A stretch of 45,857 bases of DNA, from positions 1-45,857 of the forward strand of contig JABXKS010000069.1 of assembly GCA_013619125.1 (NCBI GenBank), read 5' to 3'. Shown piece after piece: positions 1 to 8,049 of this stretch. Position 1 is the first letter of the stretch, and every line of letters starts with the position of its first letter. The notes beneath the pieces are model-generated. The model ran no database searches, was not told the origin of the DNA, and saw only the letters and a program-made list of their open reading frames with translations. Position numbers and translations under genes: made by a program. Origin of the DNA: Clostridiales bacterium. GTDB taxonomy: Bacteria; Bacillota; Clostridia; Tissierellales; GPF-1.

Positions 1-1156
1 CCATTGTACTTCTTATACCAAGTGCCTTTACCATATTGGATACATTTAAATACTGTCTACCATGGATATTAACTAGAATACCACCTTCACCATCAGGGAA
101 TGACATTAAACGTTCCATTAACTGCTTCCATAAATCCAGTCCTAAGACTGAAAGCGACGTGGAAAACCCTTGAGTAAGAACAATCAAATCCAGGTACAAG
201 TATTTGGTTTCTCCTGGTTTTGTGAGCATTTCACCGAAAAGTTTAAAATAACCTGTTATTGGTCGTGATTGTAATAAATAAAGTTCTCCTTCACTAATTG
301 CCCACTCAATATCAATTGGTTTTCCATAAAATTTTTCGCAGCTAACAACAAGTTTGGTTACCATGAGTATTTGTTCATCAGTTAAAGCTTGCACATTTTT
401 TTTTGCATTCTCCTCTTCTCTAGTGCCCCCATCTTGGTTTAACCACAGCACACGTAATTTTTCATTAATAGTTTTTTGAGTTATATCATTTTTAACTTTA
501 TCAACTATATATGTATCAGGTGTAACTCTTCCCGATACAATTGTCTCTCCCAAACCAAAGCTAGCATTAATTACAGCCTCATCATAACAGTTATTTTGCG
601 GATTAATAGAAAAGGCAACTCCACTAATTTCAGAATTAATTTGCAGCTGAATTATTATGGCAATTCTTGGATTATCTATTGATATGCCATTTAGTTGCTT
701 GTATTCAATCACACGATAGTCCAACATTGAGGCAAAAACCTTTTTAATGTTTTTTATTAAATCATCCTGCCTTACACCTAAAACCGTTTCATATAGCCCT
801 GCATAACTGATGTTTTCAGAGTCCTCTTCAGAGGATGAAGATCTTACTGAAAAAACAGCATTATCGGACATTGCCATAAGTGCATCATCCAATGTTTCAA
901 TCTGTTCAACTGTAAATTCAGACTCATAGGCCATTGTCTTCAGTTCTTCACACAATTCTTTTGTTGGTGATACTACAAATTTATTCCATAATGGAGTTGC
1001 TTCTATTAATTCATTCCAATGCTTAAAATACTCGACAGACAGCACAATACCAGTAGGTACATTAAATCCTTCCATAGTTGTTTCAATTAGAGATTTTGCT
1101 TTGCCACCGATATCCGATAATTTCAAATTATTATTAGTTTCAAATCCATAAATCAT
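1..1156 (-). CDS. PEP synthase / pyruvate phosphate dikinase-type ATP-grasp protein, partial (C-terminus beyond window)
   Basis: Reading the minus strand from the ATG at 1156 gives an uninterrupted frame to the window edge, about 385 codons, with no stop. The visible part is the N-terminal nucleotide-binding domain shared by PEP synthase, pyruvate phosphate dikinase and rifampicin phosphotransferase. Signs are an early IGGKAKSL segment, a VRSSSSEED motif near residue 100, FSINPQNN, ASFGLGETIVSG, and the hallmark DIEWAISEGELYLLQSRPIT near residue 300. In this family the domain transfers phosphate from ATP to a swivelling histidine domain, which would lie beyond the window. The start is supported by a GGGGGA ribosome site five bases upstream. 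The substrate cannot be decided (pyruvate, rifampicin or another) because the C-terminal part is missing. The gene lies alone, downstream of a terminator-like repeat. Confidence 0.8.
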   Translation of the reverse strand, partial: MIYGFETNNNLKLSDIGGKAKSLIETTMEGFNVPTGIVLSVEYFKHWNELIEATPLWNKFVVSPTKELCEELKTMAYESEFTVEQIETLDDALMAMSDNAVFSVRSSSSEEDSENISYAGLYETVLGVRQDDLIKNIKKVFASMLDYRVIEYKQLNGISIDNPRIAIIIQLQINSEISGVAFSINPQNNCYDEAVINASFGLGETIVSGRVTPDTYIVDKVKNDITQKTINEKLRVLWLNQDGGTREEENAKKNVQALTDEQILMVTKLVVSCEKFYGKPIDIEWAISEGELYLLQSRPITGYFKLFGEMLTKPGETKYLYLDLIVLTQGFSTSLSVLGLDLWKQLMERLMSFPDGEGGILVNIHGRQYLNVSNMVKALGIRSTM

Positions 1157-1180
1157 AGCATCCCCCAATCATATACTACT

Positions 1181-1186
1181 ATTATA
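1181..1186 (-). promoter_or_regulatory. possible -10 hexamer for the PEP-synthase-like gene
   Basis: On the minus strand the sequence reads TATAAT about 25 bases upstream of the ATG at 1156. No convincing -35 hexamer lies at the usual 16-18 base distance, so this is only a candidate. Confidence 0.3.
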
Positions 1187-1330
1187 CCCATATCTATTCA
1201 CTCAAACGTGCCAATTAGTAATGGATCAATTAACTTTTTTGTTCGTCTTAACACTCTTAGTTAATTGGACGAAAAGTGTATTCATCGGAAATAGTTTCAC
1301 CTTATCTAGCCCCAAGTTAATTGCAATATA

Positions 1331-1537
1331 AAAACCACCCTACCGTTGATGCTTCTTAGGTAGAGTGGTTCTAGTCTCTCAATGACAAGAGCTTATTGGT
1401 GGAGTTGGTAGATGCCCCATCGCAGACTCGTCTGCTCTCAAGCCTGCCATGCACCTTTTTCTGCCACAGACAGCGTTACATATGCGTTCGATTCCATAAA
1501 CCTCGACAAAATAAAAAAACGATCCGAAGATCGTTTT
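1331..1537 (-). repeat. dispersed intergenic element, copy 1 (long form)
   Basis: This fills most of the 385-base gap between the FNT gene and the PEP-synthase-like gene. In minus-strand order it holds a terminator hairpin (1513-1537), then a ~110-base segment matching 18710-18822 nearly base for base in its core (1424-1457). After that come a CTCCACCA segment (1395-1404), a weak second hairpin, and a hairpin with arms AACCACCCTACC (1333-1344) and GGTAGAGTGGTT (1359-1370). The single arm mismatch is C-A on the plus strand but a G-U pair on the minus strand. Nothing in it looks coding. Confidence 0.65.
1513..1537 (-). terminator. Rho-independent terminator of the FNT transporter gene
   Basis: On the minus strand AACGATC, loop TTCG, GATCGTT is followed by seven T residues. 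It lies a few bases after the stop at 1542. The same TTCG-loop stem, with changed bases, ends ssrA at 18825-18844. Confidence 0.85.
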
Positions 1538-1541
1538 ACTT

Positions 1542-2369
1542 TTAAAGATAATCCGTTTTTAATCTTTGTATTTTGCTTGGTTCGATTATTGAAGCGGAGC
1601 CGCTTCCAAGATAATAATAAACAGCACCTATTGCTCCTCCACCCACAATATTTCCAAGGGTCACAGGTATTATATTGCTTAAGTATCCCGCTATTGATAT
1701 TTCCGGAGTAGCGAAGGGAGAAATGCTACTCATAACAAATAGCGCCATATTTGCAATACTATGCTCAAAACCACTGGTACAAAAACCATATACACACCAT
1801 ACTAGAATCATCATTTTTGCCGGCTCTGATTTTAATTTGGCACAACACCATGTAGCAAGAACAACCATCATATTACAGAGAATTCCTCTTACAAAGCTAT
1901 GCATAATAGGAAGCTGCATCTTTGTCGCACTGCTACTTACTATATAGTTTGCAATTTCGGGATTCTCCAATAATCCACCGGCACCTATCAGTAGAGCGAT
2001 TATAGTTGCTCCAAGGAAGTTACCAAAATAGACAAAACAAGCCAATTTTATCCCATCTTTTACGGTAACCGATCTGTTGAGAATACCTATGGTCATTACT
2101 CCTACATTTCCAGTAAAAAGCTCACTTCCTGCATATACAATAAGTGTAAAGCTAAGAGCAAATGATATTCCAAAAATAATTTTTGCAAAGCCTACGGTAG
2201 ATTCATTATTTGCTAGAGAACCGCCTGCAGAATATGCCAGTATCATGCCTAATCCACAAAAAACTCCTGCCATCATGGAATACATAAAAAATCTCAAGGG
2301 TTCATTTTTAAAATTAATCATTTTCTTTTTAGCTATTTCAGATACCTCAAATACACCTGATTGTTCCAT
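1542..2369 (-). CDS. formate/nitrite/hydrosulfide transporter family (FNT) channel
   Basis: The 275-residue membrane protein has the six-helix FNT fold. Visible motifs are AGVFCGLGMILAYSAGG in helix 1, ELFTGNVGVMTIGIL, YFGNFLGA, and RGILCNMMVVLATW. GFEHSIANM carries the pore histidine of the family. FNT pentamers pass small monovalent anions such as formate, nitrite or HS-. I chose the ATG at 2369 over a TTG at 2402: the TTG lies inside an 11-bp hairpin, and the shorter N-terminus fits FNT proteins. The gene follows the M20 peptidase and the sulfur-amino-acid lyase in the same direction. The context therefore suggests export of HS- or formate made during amino-acid breakdown. The choice between these substrates is inference. 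Confidence 0.88.
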   Translation of the reverse strand: MEQSGVFEVSEIAKKKMINFKNEPLRFFMYSMMAGVFCGLGMILAYSAGGSLANNESTVGFAKIIFGISFALSFTLIVYAGSELFTGNVGVMTIGILNRSVTVKDGIKLACFVYFGNFLGATIIALLIGAGGLLENPEIANYIVSSSATKMQLPIMHSFVRGILCNMMVVLATWCCAKLKSEPAKMMILVWCVYGFCTSGFEHSIANMALFVMSSISPFATPEISIAGYLSNIIPVTLGNIVGGGAIGAVYYYLGSGSASIIEPSKIQRLKTDYL

Positions 2370-2393
2370 ATATAAAACACACTCTCTTTTATT

Positions 2394-2425
2394 GCACCCC
2401 AATTACCCATAGGAAATCGGGGTGC
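2394..2425 (-). other. hairpin between the M20 peptidase and FNT genes
   Basis: GCACCCCAATT and AATCGGGGTGC form an 11-bp stem with a 10-base loop. The one non-Watson-Crick position is a G-U pair on the minus strand. No T-run follows, so it is more likely an mRNA stability or processing hairpin, or a weak attenuator, than a full terminator. Confidence 0.5.
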
Positions 2426-2430
2426 ATATT

Positions 2431-3633
2431 CTATTTTTTAATGTTCGATAAACTTTCTGTAATTGCAAGGCAACCTGCAATTCCTTCTTTGAGCATATTT
2501 AAATCAATATTATCTTCCGTCGTATGGCAGTATTTTATTTCAGCAGGTGAATACCCGATCACTTGAACGCCTTTTGAAGCATAATGCCCACTATCCGTCG
2601 CAAAAGCCCATGGCTTCGTTTTCACATCTCTTCCAAAGGTTTTCTCAAGCGCACTTTTTGCCGCAAGAACGACTTCGCTGTTCTTATCGATTTGAAAAGC
2701 CGGAAGGCCATTGAGACCGCGCCCTTTAAATCCTGTATAGGTTGTAATATCAAGCATGATGATTTCCATATCAACGGTTATTCCTTCAAACATACATTGA
2801 TCTACGATGGTTCTGACCCTTTCAACGATAGATTCATTGGTTTCCACCGGTACGCTTCTATAATCCAACGTAAGCACTACTGTACTCGGCACAATGTTTG
2901 TCCCCTCTTCAGATGATGTAACTTTTGTAGGTGTAATTTTAGAAGAACCAAAATTTTCATCATATGCCACGGGAAAATCTTTTAACGCTTCAAGAAATTT
3001 GTGCAAATAATTAAAAGGGTTCACTCCGGTTTCTGGAATACTCGCATGACAGGATTTACCGTTTATTGTTAGTTCAATAGCAATTCTCCCTTTACAGGCA
3101 ATCGCTATATCATTTTCAGTGGCTTCGCCTACTACAGCAAAATCCGTCAGATACTTTTCCTCTGCCGCCATATGCATGGCACCGAATCCGGCAACCTCTT
3201 CCTGAACAACGCCAACGACATACACATCTCCCTTTGGCATGATTCCTTCTTTTTTAAGGATGTACGGGGTATACAGCATTGGCGCAAGCGTGCCTTTTGT
3301 GTCACTTGCTCCCCGTCCCCAAATTTTCCCTTCCGCTACAGCGCCAGAAAAAGGAGGATATCTCCATTTATCAAGCTGTCCAGCTTCGACTGTGTCCATA
3401 TGGCAATAAAGCATGGTGCTTTTCCCGCCTCCGGAACCTCTCATGATTCCAATTACATTGCCTACTTCATCTACATGAATTTCATCGTAATCCAAGGAAT
3501 CCAACTTACTTTTTATATAGTCAGCAACCCCGCCTTCATTTCCTGAAACACTTGGTATTTGTAATAGTTCAGAAGCTGTTATGACAATTTCATCGAAATA
3601 TTTTTCCGCAAGTTCATTAAAATTTTTGTCCAT
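2431..3633 (-). CDS. M20 family metallopeptidase / amidohydrolase (ArgE/DapE/CPG2 type)
   Basis: This 400-residue, two-zinc hydrolase has all the family signatures in order. These are YCHMDTVEAG (metal His and Asp), GRGASDTKGTLAPM (bridging Asp), the QEEVAG pair holding the catalytic Glu, GEATENDIA (metal Glu), a lid/dimer domain with KSCHASIPETGVNP, and KYCHTTEDNIDL with the last metal His. Such enzymes split N-acyl amino acids, dipeptides or carbamoyl compounds. I chose the ATG at 3633 because AGGAGG lies nine bases upstream; an ATG at 3639 is three bases from it. The gene starts 29 bases after the lyase gene. It may therefore supply free sulfur amino acids to that enzyme (inference). YgeY-like hydrolases are an alternative subgroup. 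Confidence 0.85.
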   Translation of the reverse strand: MDKNFNELAEKYFDEIVITASELLQIPSVSGNEGGVADYIKSKLDSLDYDEIHVDEVGNVIGIMRGSGGGKSTMLYCHMDTVEAGQLDKWRYPPFSGAVAEGKIWGRGASDTKGTLAPMLYTPYILKKEGIMPKGDVYVVGVVQEEVAGFGAMHMAAEEKYLTDFAVVGEATENDIAIACKGRIAIELTINGKSCHASIPETGVNPFNYLHKFLEALKDFPVAYDENFGSSKITPTKVTSSEEGTNIVPSTVVLTLDYRSVPVETNESIVERVRTIVDQCMFEGITVDMEIIMLDITTYTGFKGRGLNGLPAFQIDKNSEVVLAAKSALEKTFGRDVKTKPWAFATDSGHYASKGVQVIGYSPAEIKYCHTTEDNIDLNMLKEGIAGCLAITESLSNIKK

Positions 3634-3662
3634 ATCCATCTTCCTCCTTATTTTCACCAAAT

Positions 3663-4859
3663 TTATATCCGATCAAGTGCGGATTTTAATTCACCGATTA
3701 TATCATCAACATCTTCAAGACCGATTGAAAATCTCAACTGACCATTTGATATCCCAACCCTCTCCAACTCATCTTTACTGTATGCCCGATGAGATGTTTT
3801 TGCTGGATAAGATAACGTCGTGCTTACACCGGCAAGGCTTGGAACAAATTTAATGCTTTCACATTCTTTTATAAATTTAATGGCCGCCTCTTCGCCTCCT
3901 GCAATATCTGCACTCAGCATTCCGCCACACCTTCCGTTAATAAAGAATTTTTGAGCCAATTCATAGGAAGGAGAAGATTCGAGCCCAGGATAATAAACGT
4001 TCTCAATTTTAGGATGGCTTTCAAGAAACTTTGCCACTTTTAAAGCATTTTTGCTGTGCTTTTCTATCCTAATTTCCAATGTGCGCAAGCTTCTAGCTAA
4101 TAGCCATGCATCAAAAGGGCTCATTGTAGCTCCATAAAGAATGCTAAATCTGCGGAGATGGTCTATTGTTTCCTTGTCGGCTAAAAGTGCGCCTCCAATG
4201 ATGTCGCTATGACCGCCCAAAAATTTTGTTGTACTATATGCAACAATATCTGCACCGAAAGAAAGAGGCTTAACAATGGCAGCAGTCGCAAAGGTATTGT
4301 CGACGATAAGCTTGCAGTCATGCTTATGTGCAATCATGCTTATTTTTGAAATGTCCATGACTTCCATAAGTGGGTTTGAAATGGTTTCTGTGTAGATTAT
4401 TTTTGTATTCGGTTTGATATATTTTTCAATATCATCATTTACAAAATCAACAAAGGTAACTTCTACTCCAAATCTTTTTATTTCATTCGTAAAGTAATCA
4501 TAAACGCCCCCATAAAGAACCGGTGAAGAAATAATATGATCCCCGGATTCTACATTTGCAATAATAGCCGTGATAATAGCAGCCATACCGGATGAAAATA
4601 CTAAAGCACCATCGCAGTCTTCTGCAGCCGCTAATATTTCACCAACACCATCTGTTGTTGGATTTGACATTCGCGAATAGACATAACCCTCTGCTGTTCC
4701 ATCATAGACCGATTCTAAAGAGTCGACATCGTCAAAAGAAAAAACTGAACTCATGAAAATTGGAGGTACTTTTGGTACAGAAACAGAACCTAATACCTTT
4801 TTTGTAAACTCCACTTCCCCGGAATGAATAATTTTAGTGCTAAGCTTTTTTTGTGACAT
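3663..4859 (-). CDS. Cys/Met-metabolism PLP-dependent lyase (methionine gamma-lyase / cystathionine lyase or synthase family)
   Basis: The 398-residue protein belongs to the MetB/MetC/MegL fold-type I family. Motifs are YSRMSNPTTDGVGE, ALVFSSGMAAI, a PLP-ring Asp in IVDNTFATA, and the Schiff-base Lys in YSTTKFLGGHSDIIGG. The C-terminus has SLAGVSTTLSYPAKTSH. These enzymes eliminate the sulfur side chain of methionine, homocysteine, cystathionine or cysteine, giving a thiol or H2S, ammonia and a 2-oxo acid. The Cys typical of characterised methionine gamma-lyases after LYG is replaced by Gly (LYGGVYDYF), so the exact reaction is open. The ATG at 4859 has AAGGAGG eight bases upstream. It is the first gene of an operon divergent from a LysR regulator, which is its likely controller. 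Confidence 0.85.
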   Translation of the reverse strand: MSQKKLSTKIIHSGEVEFTKKVLGSVSVPKVPPIFMSSVFSFDDVDSLESVYDGTAEGYVYSRMSNPTTDGVGEILAAAEDCDGALVFSSGMAAIITAIIANVESGDHIISSPVLYGGVYDYFTNEIKRFGVEVTFVDFVNDDIEKYIKPNTKIIYTETISNPLMEVMDISKISMIAHKHDCKLIVDNTFATAAIVKPLSFGADIVAYSTTKFLGGHSDIIGGALLADKETIDHLRRFSILYGATMSPFDAWLLARSLRTLEIRIEKHSKNALKVAKFLESHPKIENVYYPGLESSPSYELAQKFFINGRCGGMLSADIAGGEEAAIKFIKECESIKFVPSLAGVSTTLSYPAKTSHRAYSKDELERVGISNGQLRFSIGLEDVDDIIGELKSALDRI

Positions 4860-4902
4860 AATAATTTCCTCCTTAAATTTTTCCAATGATTAAAATGGTT
4901 AT

Positions 4903-5004
4903 ATATTCGCCAACCGTATATCCGAATATTTCTATAAAAAATATTGTATACGTTTATAGGCTTCATTGACTATTATAAATTTATCACATACAGTTATAGC
5001 TGTA
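4903..5004. promoter_or_regulatory. divergent control region between the lyase operon and the LysR gene
   Basis: Two inverted repeats are visible. ATATTCG/CGAATAT lies at 4903-4909 and 4923-4929 (13-base spacer), about 45-70 bases before the lyase start. TACAG-TTATAG-CTGTA lies at 4989-5004. A plus-strand promoter for the LysR gene reads TTGACT (4966-4971), 17 bases, TACAGT (4989-4994). Its -10 overlaps the second repeat, which would suit autorepression. LysR proteins usually bind such dyads between divergent genes. The assignment of each site is inference. Confidence 0.5.
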
Positions 5005-5115
5005 AAATATCAATAATTTATTAATTTTAATAACCAAAAACTATTACTTAATAAATCTAGTATGTGGATCATAGCCTTTTGCTAGATAAACAAATACGAG
5101 AAAGGAGACGATGAT

Positions 5116-6024
5116 ATGACAATTCAGCAATTAAAATACTTGGTTGAAATCTCCAGGTGCGGTTCTATGAATAAAGCAGCAAAAAATTTATTCGTTTCTC
5201 AACCAAGCATTAGTAAAGCAATTCGGGAATTAGAGGATGATCTTGGAATAGACGTTTTCCACCGTGATAATACGAAAAAGCTTAAATTCACTCTTGAAGG
5301 AACCGAGCTTCTGCATCATGCCAAAAGTCTGATTGAGCAATCCGATAATATTGAGCAACTTTTTGCCAGTAAAAACAAACAGGAATATTTACGCCTTATC
5401 GTTTCTTCTCAGCACTATGCCTTTGTCGTAAAATCCTTCATCGAATTTATGAACAATCATAATTTCAACGATTATGAGCTTCTCCTCAGAGAAAGAAAAA
5501 CGTATCAAATAATTGAAGACGTATATACGCAGCAAAGCAGTGCTGGCATAATATTCCTTTCAACTTCGACCGAGAAATTCGTGAGAAAATATCTTCTTTC
5601 AAAAAACATAGAATTTAATTCACTTGCAATCGTAAATCTTCACGCGTTTATCAGAAAAAATCATCCCCTTGCAAGACAAAAAACTGTGACTCTTGATGAA
5701 CTTTCAAAATATCCTTTTATAAGTTATGAGCAGGAAAATAATTCACTTAATTTTTCTGAAGAAGCTATTGTTATCAATGCAAAACAGTCTGTCAATGTTC
5801 TGGATCGCGCCACAATGAACAACATAATCTGCAATACTGACAGTTACACAATAGGAACCGGTTTTTTAATAGAAGGAATCATCGAGCAGAATTTAATCAG
5901 CATACCTATTCATGACATAAATGAAAAAATGAATGTAGGGTGGATAAAAATTAAGAATTTTTCATTAGCAGCGGAAACAAAAGAGTTTATTGATTTGTGC
6001 TATAAAAACATACAAAACCAATGA
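5116..6024 (+). CDS. LysR family transcriptional regulator
   Basis: The 302-residue protein starts with the LysR winged helix-turn-helix (residues 1-60: MTIQQLKYLVEISRCGSMNK, then AAKNLFVSQPSISKAIRELE, then GIDVFHRDN). A periplasmic-binding-like effector domain follows, roughly residues 90-300. The ATG has AAAGGAG eight bases upstream. It is the only long plus-strand gene in the window. It is divergent from the lyase, M20 peptidase and FNT operon, the classic layout for a LysR activator of the neighbouring genes. The effector may be a sulfur amino acid or O-acetylserine-like metabolite, but the sequence does not show which. The gene converges on the operon that ends at 6317. Confidence 0.9.
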   Translation: MTIQQLKYLVEISRCGSMNKAAKNLFVSQPSISKAIRELEDDLGIDVFHRDNTKKLKFTLEGTELLHHAKSLIEQSDNIEQLFASKNKQEYLRLIVSSQHYAFVVKSFIEFMNNHNFNDYELLLRERKTYQIIEDVYTQQSSAGIIFLSTSTEKFVRKYLLSKNIEFNSLAIVNLHAFIRKNHPLARQKTVTLDELSKYPFISYEQENNSLNFSEEAIVINAKQSVNVLDRATMNNIICNTDSYTIGTGFLIEGIIEQNLISIPIHDINEKMNVGWIKIKNFSLAAETKEFIDLCYKNIQNQ

Positions 6025-6038
6025 GCCTTGACATAATA

Positions 6039-6126
6039 AAACACCCTATCTCTAGAGTGTTTCCATCCTCGTACTGAACGAGAGTTTTTGTGGTGGAGAT
6101 GGCGTTCATCAAGAAAACCCTCGTCC
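6039..6126 (-). repeat. dispersed intergenic element, copy 2, also terminator of the operon ending at 6317
   Basis: AAACACCCTA (6039-6048) and TAGAGTGTTT (6053-6062) form a stem with a TCTC loop. It is followed on the minus strand by TTTATTATG, so it works as a terminator for the minus-strand operon. A second hairpin CTCGT/ACGAG lies at 6068-6082. The segment TGGTGGAGATGG (6091-6102) comes next, and CAAGAAAACCCTCG (6110-6123) can partly pair back to 6079-6090. It lies between convergent genes. The rest of the 292-base gap (6127-6316) is AT-rich, with nothing I recognise. Confidence 0.65.
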
Positions 6127-6316
6127 TTGTAAATGATAAGCACTTATGTTTCAAGATCCACTATTCCTAAGTTCTCATCTACTCGATTTTCCTTTTAAAG
6201 CATGATCTTTTCTCATTAATTATTTTAGAATATTAGTTTGCATAGTCTCTATAAACAACATCAATTAAACTACTTATAACAAATGAATTACATCACCCTC
6301 AAGCGTAATCTGATGT

Positions 6317-7042
6317 TTATACGCAATCAGATACAAATTGATCAAGCAGTCTTTTTATTCCCTCATCAGAAGCACTCATTGCCTCTGGATGAAATTGGAG
6401 TGCCAAGATATAGTTATCGTTCGTACTTTCTATCGCTTCTACGATACCATCATTTGACATTGCAGTAACTTTCAAGTTTTTACCTAAATCTTTTATAGAT
6501 AAATGATGTAAGCTATTTACAATATATTCAGGACCTAACACACTATGCAGGATAGAATTTTCTTCTATCATTATATGATGCGTTCCAACATGCGTATCAC
6601 CTTTTTGGGCATGTTTAATATACTGCCCTTTCGAATAGGATACATCCTGATATAGCGTTCCTCCAAGAAAAATATTTATGACTTGTAAACCTCTGCAAAT
6701 ACCTAGAATCGGCTTTTTGTATTCAATTGCATATTCTACAAGTTTCAAATCAAAAGAATCTCTTAGATTATTAGATTCTCCAATTTCTTCTCTTGGTTCT
6801 TCGTCCCATCTTAAAGGATTTATATCTTTTCCACCAGTCAGCACGACTCCGTCAACATGGTTGACATACGCTCTAATAATATCATCATCATTCGTTACAG
6901 GGAGAACAAAAGATACTCCCCCTGAAGCATTTATAGAATCCACGTACATATCCTTAACACCATAAACTCTATAACTATATATTGTATTTTTTCCTTCTAA
7001 GACATCAGAACTTATTCCGATTATAGGTTTTTTACTACTCAT
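6317..7042 (-). CDS. class I glutamine amidotransferase-like hydrolase, peptidase C26 (gamma-glutamyl-GABA hydrolase family)
   Basis: The 241-residue protein matches the PuuD/peptidase C26 family. The nucleophile elbow is GICRGLQVINIFLGG with the catalytic Cys near residue 107. The His-Glu partners lie in LQFHPEAM near the C-terminus, and GGKDINP lies near residue 75. Such enzymes hydrolyse gamma-glutamyl bonds. The ATG at 7042 overlaps the end of the ABC ATPase gene by eight bases, and AAAGGAAA lies upstream, so translation is probably coupled. As last gene of a peptide-transport operon it may process imported gamma-glutamyl compounds (inference). The operon ends at the repeat/terminator near 6039-6062. 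Confidence 0.85.
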   Translation of the reverse strand: MSSKKPIIGISSDVLEGKNTIYSYRVYGVKDMYVDSINASGGVSFVLPVTNDDDIIRAYVNHVDGVVLTGGKDINPLRWDEEPREEIGESNNLRDSFDLKLVEYAIEYKKPILGICRGLQVINIFLGGTLYQDVSYSKGQYIKHAQKGDTHVGTHHIMIEENSILHSVLGPEYIVNSLHHLSIKDLGKNLKVTAMSNDGIVEAIESTNDNYILALQFHPEAMSASDEGIKRLLDQFVSDCV

Positions 7043-8048
7043 TATCTTTTCCTTTATAAAGATGACAAGAGACATAATGGTCTTTTGTTATCTCTTGTTC
7101 TACAGGAATTGTATGATGACAGATATCCAAACTTTCGTTACATCTGTCACAAAAATAACAACCCTTCGGAAGATTAATTGGGCTTTGTACTTCGCCTTTC
7201 AACCCCTTGAAATCAACCATATTTTTCCCATTGATCTTAGGCAGCGCCTCTAAAAGTGCTTTTGTGTATGGGTGCTTAGGGTTTGAAAAAATTTCCTCAG
7301 TGGTTCCGGTTTCCACAATTTTTCCTAGATACATAACACCAATTCTGTCACTTATATGCTTAATAACAGATAGATCATGGGCAATGAATAGATAAGATAA
7401 ATTCAATTCTTCTTTCAAATCCATCATAAGATTAAGTATCTGTGCTTGTATAGAAACGTCTAGTGCCGATACTGGCTCATCTGCTACTATGAGCTCTGGT
7501 TCTAGTGCTAATGCTCTAGCAATTCCAATACGTTGTCTTTGTCCACCACTAAATTGATGCGGAAATCGATATGCCTGTTCTGGTCGTATACCCACTTTTT
7601 CCAAAACCGCGAAGGCTTTTTGTTCAGCTTCTTGTTTTGAATTTGCTAGCTTATGAAACAGAATAGGCTCCATGATAATATCAATAACTTTTTGTCGTGG
7701 ATTAAGAGATGCGTATGGATCTTGGAAAATCATCTGTATTTTTGATCTGTATTTAAGCATTTCTTTTCTCGAAATATTTGTTATATCATTGCCTTCAAAA
7801 AATATTTCCCCATTATTCGGCTCATAAAGTTTGATTACCGTTCTAGCCGTCGTAGATTTACCACAGCCTGATTCTCCAACTAGACTAAAAACTTCACCTT
7901 TTTTTATAGCAAAGGAAACACCGTTTACAGCATGTACAGCTTTTTTTTCTTTTGTTAACTTTCCATTTTTAAAAGTAAGGCTATTTAAAAATCCACTCGT
8001 TAACTCAAATCTTTTTTCTAAGTTTTTAACGTCTAAAATAAAGTTCAT
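7035..8048 (-). CDS. oligopeptide/dipeptide ABC transporter ATP-binding protein, OppF/DppF type
   Basis: The 337-residue cytoplasmic ATPase has Walker A GESGCGKST near residue 60, the ABC signature FSGGQRQRIGIARAL, and Walker B LIVADEPVSALDVS. The oligopeptide-specific C-terminal extension carries a cysteine cluster (GCYFCDRCNESLDIC and VSCH). In related transporters this part can hold an iron-sulfur cluster. It starts one base after the OppD-type gene stops, with AAGGAG nine bases before the ATG. With the second ATPase it powers peptide import through the two permeases encoded upstream. Confidence 0.93.
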   Translation of the reverse strand: MNFILDVKNLEKRFELTSGFLNSLTFKNGKLTKEKKAVHAVNGVSFAIKKGEVFSLVGESGCGKSTTARTVIKLYEPNNGEIFFEGNDITNISRKEMLKYRSKIQMIFQDPYASLNPRQKVIDIIMEPILFHKLANSKQEAEQKAFAVLEKVGIRPEQAYRFPHQFSGGQRQRIGIARALALEPELIVADEPVSALDVSIQAQILNLMMDLKEELNLSYLFIAHDLSVIKHISDRIGVMYLGKIVETGTTEEIFSNPKHPYTKALLEALPKINGKNMVDFKGLKGEVQSPINLPKGCYFCDRCNESLDICHHTIPVEQEITKDHYVSCHLYKGKDNE

Positions 8049-8049
8049 T

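Noticed and set aside
1190-1215. Possible sigma-54 promoter (TGGCACG on the minus strand) before the PEP-synthase-like gene
   Set aside because: The required GC at -12 is missing at the fixed ten-base distance from GG.
1395-1500. Possible tRNA suggested by TGGTGGAG and GTTCGATTCC
   Set aside because: No cloverleaf can be formed: there is no acceptor or anticodon stem, and the T-arm-like bases have no flanking complement.
2370-2402. TTG start 11 codons upstream for the FNT gene
   Set aside because: It falls inside the hairpin 2394-2425, has no ribosome site and would extend the N-terminus beyond the usual length.
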